A stretch of DNA of 20,042 nucleotides from Succinimonas sp963628765. Its GTDB lineage: Bacteria > Pseudomonadota > Gammaproteobacteria > Enterobacterales > Succinivibrionaceae. The notes beneath the pieces are model-generated. The model saw nothing but the letters and a program-made list of their open reading frames with translations, was not told the origin of the DNA and did no database searches. The DNA lies in the NCBI GenBank assembly GCA_963628765.1, contig CAVGFV010000013.1, positions 1 to 20,042 on the forward strand. The letters run 5' to 3'. Position 1 is the stretch's first letter. The number at the start of each line of letters is the position of its first letter. The translations under genes were made by a program, and so were the position numbers. This document shows, piece after piece, positions 1-6,914 of this stretch.

Positions 1-1
1 C

Positions 2-115
2 TTGATTGTTAAGGGAGATTGGACAAAGGCTGGTCAGCTTGACTGGTATACTGATCCTGCTTCTTCTTGCGTAGCTGCTAAGCTTTGTAACCCAGGTTCA
101 TCAAGCTTAAAGTAA
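2..115 (+). CDS. 3' end of a cut-off gene, possibly a type IV pilin-like protein
   Basis: The frame starting at base 2 is open from the window edge to a TAA at 113-115 and gives 37 C-terminal residues. They contain two Trp and two Cys: the first Cys lies in a DPASSC stretch and the second six residues on, in LCNPG, close to the end. A cysteine pair near the C-terminus, preceded by a Gly/Trp-rich strand, recalls the disulfide-bonded D-region of type IV pilins, but the fragment is too short to be sure. Codon choice (GCT, CTT, GGT, AAG) matches the well-expressed genes of this window, so I think the frame is real. An intrinsic terminator follows 33 bases after the stop. The start, signal and N-terminal part lie outside the window, so any secreted cysteine-bonded protein remains possible. 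Confidence 0.5.
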   Translation: MIVKGDWTKAGQLDWYTDPASSCVAAKLCNPGSSSLK

Positions 116-148
116 TCGTATAGGTTAAATCTAGTTACATTTTATTTT

Positions 149-176
149 AAGGCAGGTTTATTAATCTGCCTTTTTA
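149..176 (+). terminator. intrinsic terminator of the upstream partial gene
   Basis: AAGGCAG (149-155) pairs with CTGCCTT (166-172), and the right arm runs into a T-tract. Further pairs are possible inside the loop. It sits just after the stop at 115 and fits termination of that gene. Confidence 0.8.
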
Positions 177-234
177 TTTTTAAACCTTAGTAAGGAAGTT
201 CCTAAACTCTGTTGTTATTTGTATGTTTAGGTGT

Positions 235-267
235 AAAAGGATTGAACGTAAAGTTCAGTCCTTTTTT
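235..267 (+). terminator. second intrinsic terminator with no obvious gene of its own
   Basis: AAGGATTGAAC (237-247) pairs with GTTCAGTCCTT (253-263) with one G-T wobble and a five-base loop, followed by TTTTT. The T-run is on the plus-strand side. No coding frame lies between this and the terminator at 149-176, so it is either a back-up terminator or the end of a short non-coding transcript starting near 180. Confidence 0.65.
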
Positions 268-276
268 ATTTGAAGA

Positions 277-576
277 TTATTGTAGACTACTAAGGGTCAT
301 AGCTAATTCATCTAATATTTTGGGGTAATAATCTTCATCCACATCTTCGATTTCATTAAACGATTTTTAGTGAATCTCTGTCATTCTGTCATTGGCATAG
401 TAATACCTGATATTGCTAATATTCTTTGTAGCAACAATTACTGTAGTGAAATAATTGTCTTCTTTGAATTTCGTTTGTTCAATTGCATTATGTATGAGCA
501 AATGGTTGTATCGATGAAAATTCTGATAGAATACCCAAAAAATGAATTCTGGCGTCTTTGTGTTAAATTTAGATGT
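277..576 (-). pseudogene. probable decayed gene remnant, interrupted by an in-frame stop
   Basis: On the minus strand one frame reads protein-like across about 98 codons but is broken by TAA at 367-369, with a further TAG at 577-579. Before the break it reads for 69 codons and is rich in aromatic residues, ending in YYYANDRMTEIH. After the break it continues for 29 codons with an acidic, helical-looking tail (FNEIEDVDEDYY, then ILDELAMTL) to a TAA at 277-279. There is no convincing start codon or ribosome binding site, and I recognise no family. The competing plus-strand frame (GTG at 370 to TGA at 615) gives a Cys- and Ile-rich product without a Shine-Dalgarno sequence. I therefore read this as the eroded end of a gene whose front has been lost, but chance opening of AT-rich DNA cannot be excluded. 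Confidence 0.4.
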
Positions 577-611
577 CTATGCAGAAATGACTCTATCTAT
601 ATAAGATTACT

Positions 612-2567
612 ATGAAGAATATTGCAAATAATTTCATAAAATTTAAATCTATTGCCTTACATCTTTTGGAATTCATTTCATTTGTATTTTTCTCACTTTT
701 ATTTTATTTAGTTACTGTTTATTCATTTGCAGATTTTTATCAGATTTTGTTTGCTTTACAAGCGCCTTTAGGAAAACTTACCCCAACGGTATATCTCCCA
801 TTCGTATATTTTTTTGTAATACCGTTTGTTTTTATTACTGCCGTTTACTATTGGTTAATTAGAAAAGTTTCATTTTTAAGAATATTTTATTTAGTGTCAG
901 TTTATGGATCTTTCTTGTTATATACATATTCGATCGGGGTATTCTCATATTTCTTTAATGATATAAGCGATTCCGATTTTATAAAAAATAACTATGTTGC
1001 TCCTAATAGTGACTTAGTAAACTTTCCGCAAAAGAAAAGAAATTTAATTCATATATATCTAGAATCAATGGAGAATGCTTATACAGGCAAAAATGGTGGC
1101 GCTTATAACGAAAATTTTATACCCGAACTAACAAAGCTAGCATTAAACAATATTTCGTTTAATGGTGAGAATACTAATATTGTTAATGGTTCATTTAATC
1201 CTTTTTCTACAAGTTGGACAATGGCAGCAATTTTTGCCCAAGAATCAGGGGTACCCTTAAAAATTTCTATTGGTGATAAAGCTGTTAGTTCAAGTAGTTT
1301 TTATGACAAAGCTGTTACGTTAGGAAATTTGTTAGCAAAAAACAACTACCATAATGTAGTGATTCAAGGTCACGATATGGTTTTTGCCAATAGTGAGATC
1401 TTTCATAAAAATCACGGTTATCAAGAAATCTTAGATTATAAAGAAGCAATAAAACGAGGTTTAATACCATCAGATTACCGTGTATGGTGGGGATTTGAAG
1501 ATAAAAAGCTTTTTCAATTAGCAAAAAATAAGCTTGTTGAACTTAGTAAATCTAATCAACCATTTAATTTATCTTTACTAACGGTAGATACACATTTTGA
1601 AGATGGATATTTAGATCCTGATGTTTGCGAGAATAAGTTTAACAATAAATATAAGAACGTTCTTGCTTGCTCTAGTAAACAAGTGTCAGAGTTTGTAACT
1701 TGGGTGCAACAGCAAGATTTTTATAAGGATACCGTGATTGTTATATCTGGTGATCACTTAATGATGGGAAATCCCATTGGCGAGACGCCTTTAGAAGGTT
1801 ACGAAAAAACAGTTTATACAGCATTCATTAATTCAGTAGTAAGTCCCAAAATACAAAAGAGAAGATCTTTTTCCACTTTTGATTTTTTTCCGACAATTTT
1901 GGCGTCATTAGGTTGTGAAGTAAAAGGAGATAGATTAGGTCTAGGTGTTAATCTATTCGGAACAAAGCCAACATTACTAGAGCAATACGGCAAAGAAACA
2001 TTAGATGCTGAACTTATGAAGCATTCTACCTTTATGGAAGATTTAGCTGGTGTAAAAGAAAGTATCTTGATTGAAAAATCTAACTTACAAGCTTACCTCA
2101 AGGATTTATCAAATTCTGAAAAAGATTCTGCTCTCGACATCATTGAAATAAAAGGTCTAGACAAATATTTTGAAGCTTTGGAAAAGATAACAAATGACTC
2201 AAGATATGTGGTTATGTTTTCTTTAAGTAATGGTTTGTCTCCTAAAAGCAAAAATTACGAAAAAATTATTAGTTATTTGAATAATTTGGAGTTAAAGGTA
2301 GATTTTTCAAAATTAACAAGTTCAAGCTATGCAGCATTAATAAATTCTTCAAAAATAAATGAGAAATTTTCTGAAACCGAGGTCTCAAAACTTTCTTTAT
2401 CCACAAATAACCATAATTTAGAGATTGTTTCAGGTGGACTTAATCAATATGCTTTAATAAAAATAGACGATGTTGATTATTCTAAGAATATGAATGGCCT
2501 TAACATTGTTGTATATGATGCTGTTACAAATAAAGTATTAAGTTCAACAGTGCTACTAGCTCATTGA
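612..2567 (+). CDS. membrane phosphoglycerol/phosphoethanolamine transferase of the LTA synthase/OpgB superfamily
   Basis: This 651-residue protein has hydrophobic segments at about residues 20-45, 60-82 and 87-116, then a periplasmic sulfatase-fold domain from about 140 to 455. Superfamily signatures are in order: YLES (metal Glu151), STSWTMA (Thr203, the expected nucleophile that carries the phospho-alcohol), RVWWGFED (290-297), TVDTH (Asp326, His328), SGDH (Asp381, His382) and DFFPT (424-428). OpgB and LTA synthases move phosphoglycerol, and related enzymes move phosphoethanolamine, from membrane phospholipid to periplasmic glucans, teichoic acids or other surface glycans; the acceptor here is unknown. 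Residues from about 460 to 651 match nothing I know. The gene is visibly more AT-rich than its neighbours and has no clear Shine-Dalgarno sequence (AAGATTACT precedes the ATG). It stands alone, convergent with the recombinase gene, which suggests an accessory surface-modification gene. Confidence 0.8.
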   Translation: MKNIANNFIKFKSIALHLLEFISFVFFSLLFYLVTVYSFADFYQILFALQAPLGKLTPTVYLPFVYFFVIPFVFITAVYYWLIRKVSFLRIFYLVSVYGSFLLYTYSIGVFSYFFNDISDSDFIKNNYVAPNSDLVNFPQKKRNLIHIYLESMENAYTGKNGGAYNENFIPELTKLALNNISFNGENTNIVNGSFNPFSTSWTMAAIFAQESGVPLKISIGDKAVSSSSFYDKAVTLGNLLAKNNYHNVVIQGHDMVFANSEIFHKNHGYQEILDYKEAIKRGLIPSDYRVWWGFEDKKLFQLAKNKLVELSKSNQPFNLSLLTVDTHFEDGYLDPDVCENKFNNKYKNVLACSSKQVSEFVTWVQQQDFYKDTVIVISGDHLMMGNPIGETPLEGYEKTVYTAFINSVVSPKIQKRRSFSTFDFFPTILASLGCEVKGDRLGLGVNLFGTKPTLLEQYGKETLDAELMKHSTFMEDLAGVKESILIEKSNLQAYLKDLSNSEKDSALDIIEIKGLDKYFEALEKITNDSRYVVMFSLSNGLSPKSKNYEKIISYLNNLELKVDFSKLTSSSYAALINSSKINEKFSETEVSKLSLSTNNHNLEIVSGGLNQYALIKIDDVDYSKNMNGLNIVVYDAVTNKVLSSTVLLAH

Positions 2568-2590
2568 TTTTTCTAGTCATCGTATAACGT

Positions 2591-3490
2591 TTAGCTCCTA
2601 GGGTGTGCCTTTCTATACTTCTCTTGAAGAGTCTTTTGAAGAGTTTGGGTATAGATATCTGTAGTTTCCATACTAGAGTGTCCTAAAAGAGTCTGGATGG
2701 TTCTTAAATCGGCTCCATTATCAAGTAAATGTGAGGCAAAGGAGTGTCTTAAAACATGTGCTGATAAATGAGTTATGCCAGCTCTTTCAATGTGCTTTTG
2801 TAGGATTTTGTATAGATACATTCTTGTGTATGGTTTGCCCGTTCTATCGCTCACAAAAACGTATTTTGAGAGATTTCCACCGTTGCGAGTACGTGTTTCA
2901 AGGATATATTTTTCTAAAAGCCTAAATGCTTCTTCAGCAATAGGAACTACTCGTTCTTTGCTACCTTTACCTAACACCTTGATGGTTCTATCTATGAAGT
3001 TAATATTATTGAAGGTCATATTCAGCATTTCTGAGGATCTCAGACCTGATGCATAGAGAAGAACGATCATGGTTTTTTCTCTAAGTTCGTCATAGATATC
3101 TTCATTAGGGGAGTTTAGAAGCTTGAAGATGACATTTTCAGTTTTGAAAGGGGGTAGTTTTTTCTCAATTTTGGGACCTTTGTAGCCAATGAGAGGATTA
3201 TCATCCCGAAGATGCTCAAGCTCTTGGTATTTAATCATAGCCCTGATACTAGATAGTATTAAGGCAATAGAGCGTGATTTCATTGTCCCGAGTTTTCTTT
3301 GATGTTCAGAAAGATAGTTATCTACATCCATCATGCTGAATTTGGAATTTTCAATGCTCTTACTTTCAAGATACTCAAAGAAGTTTGTTAATTGGGTTAA
3401 ATATGTTTGAGAGGTATTTTTAGAAAGCCCTAATTCTCCAATAAGATAGGAGTTGAAGTTATTAAGTAATCTTTTATTATTAGCTTCCAT
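2591..3490 (-). CDS. xerD: tyrosine recombinase, XerD type
   Basis: The 299 residues have an N-terminal SAM-like core-binding domain (about 8-95) and a C-terminal catalytic domain (about 110-290). The full catalytic set is visible: Arg151 (ASGLRSSE), Lys175 (LGKGSKER), His245 and Arg248 (HVLRHSF), His271 (LLGHSS) and Tyr280 (TDIYTQ). Length, residue positions and the HLLDNGADLR and HPRS-tail signatures fit XerD, which with XerC resolves chromosome dimers at dif, better than XerC. XerC or a single-protein Xer remains possible. GAGGA precedes the ATG by about eight bases. It converges with the gene at 612, leaving only 23 bases between the stops and no recognisable terminator. No dif-like site or flanking repeats were seen, so it looks like the housekeeping enzyme rather than an integrase of an element. 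Confidence 0.8.
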   Translation of the reverse strand: MEANNKRLLNNFNSYLIGELGLSKNTSQTYLTQLTNFFEYLESKSIENSKFSMMDVDNYLSEHQRKLGTMKSRSIALILSSIRAMIKYQELEHLRDDNPLIGYKGPKIEKKLPPFKTENVIFKLLNSPNEDIYDELREKTMIVLLYASGLRSSEMLNMTFNNINFIDRTIKVLGKGSKERVVPIAEEAFRLLEKYILETRTRNGGNLSKYVFVSDRTGKPYTRMYLYKILQKHIERAGITHLSAHVLRHSFASHLLDNGADLRTIQTLLGHSSMETTDIYTQTLQKTLQEKYRKAHPRS

Positions 3491-3527
3491 TTTATTTTTT
3501 CCTCAATTCATATTTGTAAGATAAGAC

Positions 3528-3550
3528 AAAAAACCCCGCATTGAGCGGGG
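3528..3550 (-). terminator. intrinsic terminator of the lipoprotein gene
   Basis: On the minus strand CCCCGC, a five-base loop and GCGGGG are followed by TTTTTT (stem 3534-3539 with 3545-3550, T-tract 3528-3533). It lies about 25 bases past the stop of the lipoprotein gene and separates it from xerD on the same strand. Confidence 0.85.
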
Positions 3551-3574
3551 CTTTTAAAACTGTTACGGTTTTAA

Positions 3575-4042
3575 TTATTCACCGTGCTTCTTAACATAGG
3601 TTACAGGAGCTTCGCCAGTAACATCAATGTAGAAGTCATAAAGACCATCTTCAGCAGGAGAGAATTTAACTTCTTCGAATACAGACTTAGGATTTAATAC
3701 AACTGGTTCGCCACCGAGTTCAAAAATACCAGGCTGTTCTTTGTAACCGAAGTTAGTACCAGCAGTCCAACCAGCGTCAGCGAACTTGAACTTGTATGGA
3801 GCCCAATCAGCCTTGAGTTCAGCAGTAGCCATATAAACTTTGTCAGAGATCTTCTGAACCATGTACTGTGAACCTACGTTCCAATCGTTCATTTCGCCAC
3901 GAAGGTAAATCTGGGTACCGAAAACTTCAGCACCGCCATCACCACCTGCAGCACTAGCAGAACTTGAACCACTGTCTGATGCACAACCAGTCAATGCGAT
4001 TGCGCCAGCTGCAATAGCAGCTAAAAGCATCTTCTTATACAT
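3575..4042 (-). CDS. small secreted lipoprotein with a possible carbohydrate-binding-like beta domain
   Basis: The 155-residue product starts with a charged, hydrophobic lipoprotein signal ending in the lipobox LTGC (Cys20), followed by a Ser/Ala/Gly-rich linker to about residue 40. The mature part begins IYLRGEMNDW and contains KFKFADAGW; YLRG-x-MN-x-W followed by a KFKxAD strand recalls starch-binding or pullulanase-associated beta-sandwich modules, but I cannot name a family. No catalytic motif is visible, so a role in holding glycan at the cell surface is only a suggestion. The codons are those of highly expressed genes here (GCA, GAA, GGT, TTC), and the gene has its own promoter and a strong terminator, so it is monocistronic and probably abundant. 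AGGAT lies about 11 bases ahead of the ATG. Confidence 0.8.
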   Translation of the reverse strand: MYKKMLLAAIAAGAIALTGCASDSGSSSASAAGGDGGAEVFGTQIYLRGEMNDWNVGSQYMVQKISDKVYMATAELKADWAPYKFKFADAGWTAGTNFGYKEQPGIFELGGEPVVLNPKSVFEEVKFSPAEDGLYDFYIDVTGEAPVTYVKKHGE

Positions 4043-4126
4043 TATTTTGAATCCTAGATATGAAATAAAGGTTGGGTTAAGTATATCTTTCTCTTAACTA
4101 CATAAAAGAGTAATACTTCACAAAAC

Positions 4127-4154
4127 ATTATAAAAAATCGGAGTTTTATGTAAA
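4127..4154 (-). promoter_or_regulatory. sigma-70-type promoter of the lipoprotein gene
   Basis: On the minus strand TTTACA (4149-4154) and TATAAT (4127-4132) are separated by 16 bases. This places the transcript start near 4120, with a leader of about 78 bases before the lipoprotein ATG. The -10 is consensus and the -35 has one mismatch. Confidence 0.6.
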
Positions 4155-4183
4155 AAGATGTAATTTTTCATAATTTTGAAAAC

Positions 4184-4217
4184 AAAAAAGGAGAAAAACT
4201 AAGTTTTCTCCTTTTTA
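4184..4217 (-). terminator. terminator of the aroQ-accB-accC operon
   Basis: AAAAAGGAGAAAA (4185-4197) pairs perfectly over 13 bases with TTTTCTCCTTTTT (4204-4216), with a six-base loop and T-runs on both sides. It follows the accC stop by about 20 bases. The symmetry means it could also stop transcription from the other direction. Confidence 0.8.
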
Positions 4218-4236
4218 TTTATTTGACTTTTAGCTT

Positions 4237-5580
4237 TTAATTTTCAAGTCTGTGCTCGAGATAATGAATATTAAAGCCACCTTTATTAAAGGTTTCGTCA
4301 TCCATAAGCTCAGACAATAAAGGTATATTTGTCTTGATACCATCAATAACTAATTCATGCAATGCTTGGCGCATTCTTGCAATCGCAAGTGCTCTATTGT
4401 CGTTATAGGCAATAAGTTTACCAATCATTGAATCATAGTATGGTGGCACAATATAGCTTTCGTAGATGTGGGAATCCCATCTAATTCCAGGACCACCAGG
4501 GGTATGCAATCTTGTGATCTTTCCTGGTGATGGAATAAAGGTCTTTGGATCTTCAGCATTGATTCGGCATTCAATAGCGTGTCCTTTGATGTGTACATCG
4601 CTTTGTTTGAAAGTTAAATAATTACCTGAAGCAATCTTAAGCTGTTCCTTGACGATATCGATGCCTGTTACATATTCAGAAATCGGATGTTCTACCTGAA
4701 TACGAGTATTTACTTCGATAAAGAAGAACTGACCTTGTTCATATAAGAATTCAAAGGTACCTGCGCCACGATAGCCAGTTTCAATACAAGCTCTTACGCA
4801 ACGTTCACCGATATCACGGCGTTGCTTTTCAGTAATACCTGGTGCAGGAGCTTCTTCAATAACCTTTTGGTTCTTTCTTTGCATTGAACAGTCACGTTCA
4901 CCGAGATAAACGGCATGCCCTTGACCATCAGAGAGAAGCTGGAATTCAACATGTCTTGGTTTTTCAAGGAATTTTTCCATAAAAACATTAGGATTGTTGA
5001 AAAAAGAATCGGCTTCACGCTTGGTAAGAGCAATTGCATCGATGAGATCTTCTTCTCTTCTCACAACTCTCATACCACGGCCACCACCGCCACCAGCAGC
5101 TTTAATGATTACTGGGTAGCCAAGTTTCTTAGCCCAAGCCTTGTTTTCTTCTGCATTATCACTTAAAACGCCAGAACCAGGAACACAAGGTACGCCTGCA
5201 GATTCCATTGCTTCAATTGCAGAAACCTTATCACCCATGAGTCTAATGGTTTCAGGACGTGGACCTATGAAGGTAAAGCCAGATTTTTCTACCATTTCAG
5301 CGAATTCTGCGCTTTCGGAGAGAAAACCATAACCAGGGTGGATAGCATTAGCACCAGTAACTTCTGCTGCAGCAATAATAGAAGGAATGTTTAGATAGGA
5401 TTCCTTAGCAGGAGCAGGACCGATACAAATTGCTTCGTCTGCAAGTTTTACATGTTTGAGGTCGCGATCTGCAGTTGAGTAAATAGCTACAGTCTTGATT
5501 CCCATTTCCTTACAAGCACGAAGCACGCGGAGAGCAATTTCTCCACGGTTTGCAATTAATACTTTTTCAATTTTTGCCAT
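4237..5580 (-). CDS. accC: biotin carboxylase subunit of acetyl-CoA carboxylase
   Basis: AccC carboxylates the biotin carried on AccB using ATP and bicarbonate, the first half of the acetyl-CoA carboxylase reaction in fatty acid synthesis. The 447 residues span the usual full length. Visible features are the N-terminal biotin carboxylase fold (IANRGEIALR; HPGYGFLSE at 81-89), the ATP-grasp glycine-rich loop AAGGGGGRGM (161-170) with Lys160, the GERDCSMQRKNQK segment (227-239), Glu277, the EVNTRIQVEHP metal and bicarbonate site (Glu289, Asn291, Arg293) and CRINAEDP with Arg339. No key residue is missing. The start lies 12 bases after the accB stop, so the two are one transcript and probably translated in proportion. 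An AGG about ten bases ahead of the ATG is a weak ribosome binding site. Confidence 0.97.
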   Translation of the reverse strand: MAKIEKVLIANRGEIALRVLRACKEMGIKTVAIYSTADRDLKHVKLADEAICIGPAPAKESYLNIPSIIAAAEVTGANAIHPGYGFLSESAEFAEMVEKSGFTFIGPRPETIRLMGDKVSAIEAMESAGVPCVPGSGVLSDNAEENKAWAKKLGYPVIIKAAGGGGGRGMRVVRREEDLIDAIALTKREADSFFNNPNVFMEKFLEKPRHVEFQLLSDGQGHAVYLGERDCSMQRKNQKVIEEAPAPGITEKQRRDIGERCVRACIETGYRGAGTFEFLYEQGQFFFIEVNTRIQVEHPISEYVTGIDIVKEQLKIASGNYLTFKQSDVHIKGHAIECRINAEDPKTFIPSPGKITRLHTPGGPGIRWDSHIYESYIVPPYYDSMIGKLIAYNDNRALAIARMRQALHELVIDGIKTNIPLLSELMDDETFNKGGFNIHYLEHRLEN

Positions 5581-5592
5581 GCTTGAAACCTA

Positions 5593-6057
5593 TTATTCAA
5601 TTACGAACAGAGGCTGATCAAATTCTACAGTGGATCCGTTTTCAACGAGAATCTTCTTAATTACACCTGACTTGTCAGCTGCAATCTGATTCATCATCTT
5701 CATAGCTTCGATGATACAAACGGTATCACCTTCCTTAACGGTCTTGCCTTCTTCAGTAAATGCAGGAGCTTCTGGATTTGCAGAACGATAGAAAGTTCCT
5801 ACCATAGGAGACTTCATTACGTGACCAGTTTCTTGAGCTGGTGCAGGAGCAGCTTCTTCGCTAGCTACAGGAGCTTGTGCTTGTGGAGTTTGCTGAACCA
5901 TAACAGGTGCTGCTTGGATAGGAGCCGCTTGAACTAGAGTCTGAGTGTTTCTAGAGATTTTGATCTCTTCTTCACCTTCCTTCATGGAAAACTCTGCAAT
6001 GTCGGATTCAGAAACAATCTTAATTAAGCGGGAAATTTTGCTGATATCAATTTGCAT
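5593..6057 (-). CDS. accB: biotin carboxyl carrier protein of acetyl-CoA carboxylase
   Basis: AccB carries biotin between the carboxylase (AccC) and the carboxyltransferase (AccAD, not in this window). The 154-residue protein has an N-terminal assembly segment (about 1-38), an Ala/Pro/Gln-rich flexible linker (about 40-78) and a biotinyl domain (about 79-154). The biotin-accepting site is EAMKM with Lys120, and the thumb loop of the E. coli type is present (GTFYRSANPEAPAF, about 87-100). The C-terminus FVIE matches family length. It sits between aroQ and accC in the arrangement common in gammaproteobacteria. Its own ribosome binding site is poor (GAAG about ten bases upstream), so coupling to aroQ is possible. 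Confidence 0.96.
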   Translation of the reverse strand: MQIDISKISRLIKIVSESDIAEFSMKEGEEEIKISRNTQTLVQAAPIQAAPVMVQQTPQAQAPVASEEAAPAPAQETGHVMKSPMVGTFYRSANPEAPAFTEEGKTVKEGDTVCIIEAMKMMNQIAADKSGVIKKILVENGSTVEFDQPLFVIE

Positions 6058-6082
6058 AATCTGACTTCTATGTTGTTTGTGG

Positions 6083-6523
6083 TTATTTGTTGATTCGATT
6101 CACTGCTTCTAATAAAGCATAGTCATATCCTCTACTGCCAAAGCCGCAGATTACTCCGACAGCGATGTCTGAAAGATATGAATGATGCCGAAATTCCTCG
6201 CGTGCATGCACGTTAGAAATATGAATTTCAAAAAATGGAATTTTTACTGCAAGTAAAGCATCTCTGATTGCAACAGATGTATGAGTAAATGCTGCAGGAT
6301 TTATTAATATGAAATCGTATTTGCCCATTGCATCGTGGATATGGTTAATAATTTCATATTCAGCATTCGATTGAAAGGAATCCAATTCTACAGAATGCTC
6401 TTTTGCAATTTTCTCAAGTCTGTTGACAATATCATTGAGACTTTCGGAACCATAAATGCCGGGTTCACGGACGCCGAGCATGTCCAAATTAGGTCCATTC
6501 AGAACCAAAATGCGGTGGTTCAT
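6083..6523 (-). CDS. aroQ: type II 3-dehydroquinate dehydratase
   Basis: This enzyme converts 3-dehydroquinate to 3-dehydroshikimate in the shikimate pathway. Motifs are the opening NGPNLDMLGVREPGIYG (catalytic Arg and Tyr on the lid loop), ILINPAAFTHTSVAIRDA (substrate-binding Asn), EIHISNVHAREEFR (catalytic His and the following Arg) and GFGSRGY. I place the start at the ATG at 6523, giving 146 residues. GGGAG (6531-6535) is seven bases ahead of it, whereas the GTG at 6529 lies only one base from that site. It is the first gene of aroQ-accB-accC, with a 25-base gap to accB. The upstream region holds paired inverted repeats that could control the operon. Confidence 0.95.
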   Translation of the reverse strand: MNHRILVLNGPNLDMLGVREPGIYGSESLNDIVNRLEKIAKEHSVELDSFQSNAEYEIINHIHDAMGKYDFILINPAAFTHTSVAIRDALLAVKIPFFEIHISNVHAREEFRHHSYLSDIAVGVICGFGSRGYDYALLEAVNRINK

Positions 6524-6629
6524 GCACACACTCCCGAAAAAGTTATAAAAAAACTGCTTCGGACCTTAATACATAATGGTGCAAGCGAAACAGTTGGGAA
6601 GTACGCATAAGCGTATTTTTAAAGAAGGG

Positions 6630-6678
6630 ATTTCTGAAGAACTAGAAATCTCTCATCAATTTCTATTTTCATAGAAAT
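6630..6678. promoter_or_regulatory. tandem palindromes ATTTCT-N8-AGAAAT, operator-like
   Basis: Two copies of the same 20-base dyad lie head to tail: ATTTCT-GAAGAACT-AGAAAT (6630-6649) and ATTTCT-ATTTTCAT-AGAAAT (6659-6678), with centres 29 bases apart. Outer arms are identical and spacers differ, as expected for dimeric regulator sites. As RNA, AAATCTC (6646-6652) could instead pair with GAGATTT (6687-6693), enclosing the second hairpin, so an alternative-fold leader is also possible. They are about 107-155 bases upstream of the aroQ start and more than 230 upstream of glyA. Confidence 0.45.
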
Positions 6679-6857
6679 CACGGAGTGAGATTTTAGCCTA
6701 AATTTCATTATAAAGGGGCATTTTTTGTAAAAATATGGGTGTTTTGCTCCAAAAATTGCAATTTTTTAATTTTCTTGGGTTTACGACTTTCTGTTTAAGC
6801 GAATTTTCTTACTGTGATTTTATCTCTGTAATGCTATGAAAAAATACACAAACAAAG

Positions 6858-6863
6858 TACAAT
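6858..6863 (+). promoter_or_regulatory. probable -10 element of glyA
   Basis: TACAAT sits within AAAGTACAAT, the same ten bases found ahead of fkpA at 12989-12998. The transcript would start near 6870, giving a leader of about 45 bases before the glyA ATG. No good -35 is seen at the expected distance. Confidence 0.4.
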
Positions 6864-6885
6864 AGCGCTAGTTTTTGTTTACCCA

Positions 6886-6897
6886 TGTCTATAGACA
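6886..6897. promoter_or_regulatory. perfect palindrome in the glyA leader
   Basis: TGTCTATAGACA is a perfect 12-base dyad located downstream of the likely -10 and about six bases before the glyA Shine-Dalgarno GGAG (6904-6907). It could be a repressor site in the early transcribed region. It is not a recognisable MetJ or PurR box. Confidence 0.3.
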
Positions 6898-6914
6898 GAA
6901 TAGTGGAGATATAA

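Larger units (their letters stand above)
6524..6914. other. divergent intergenic control region between aroQ and glyA
   Basis: About 390 bases without a credible gene. It must hold the promoters for aroQ-accB-accC (minus) and glyA (plus). Visible structures are an inverted repeat TACGC-ATAA-GCGTA followed by TTTTT (6602-6620), two ATTTCT-N8-AGAAAT palindromes (6630-6678), a perfect 16-base palindrome AAAAATTGCAATTTTT (6751-6766), a likely -10 (6858-6863) and a perfect 12-base palindrome TGTCTATAGACA (6886-6897). I found no BirA, PurR or CIRCE consensus site by eye. Confidence 0.7.

Noticed and set aside
370..615. Plus-strand 81-codon frame whose stop overlaps the start of the transferase gene (ATGA)
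   Set aside because: GTG start without a ribosome binding site, and a Cys/Ile-rich product. The opposite strand reads more protein-like. The ATGA overlap is probably chance.
2591..3490. XerD-like gene as the integrase of a mobile element
   Set aside because: Length and catalytic positions match chromosomal XerD. No attachment repeats, tRNA end, cargo genes or dif-like site were seen nearby.
6524..6529. GTG start for aroQ two codons upstream
   Set aside because: It would lie only one base from GGGAG; the ATG at 6523 has normal spacing.
6530..6610. Plus-strand frame overlapping the aroQ start (6335-6610)
   Set aside because: It mirrors aroQ on the other strand and has no ribosome binding site or family motif.
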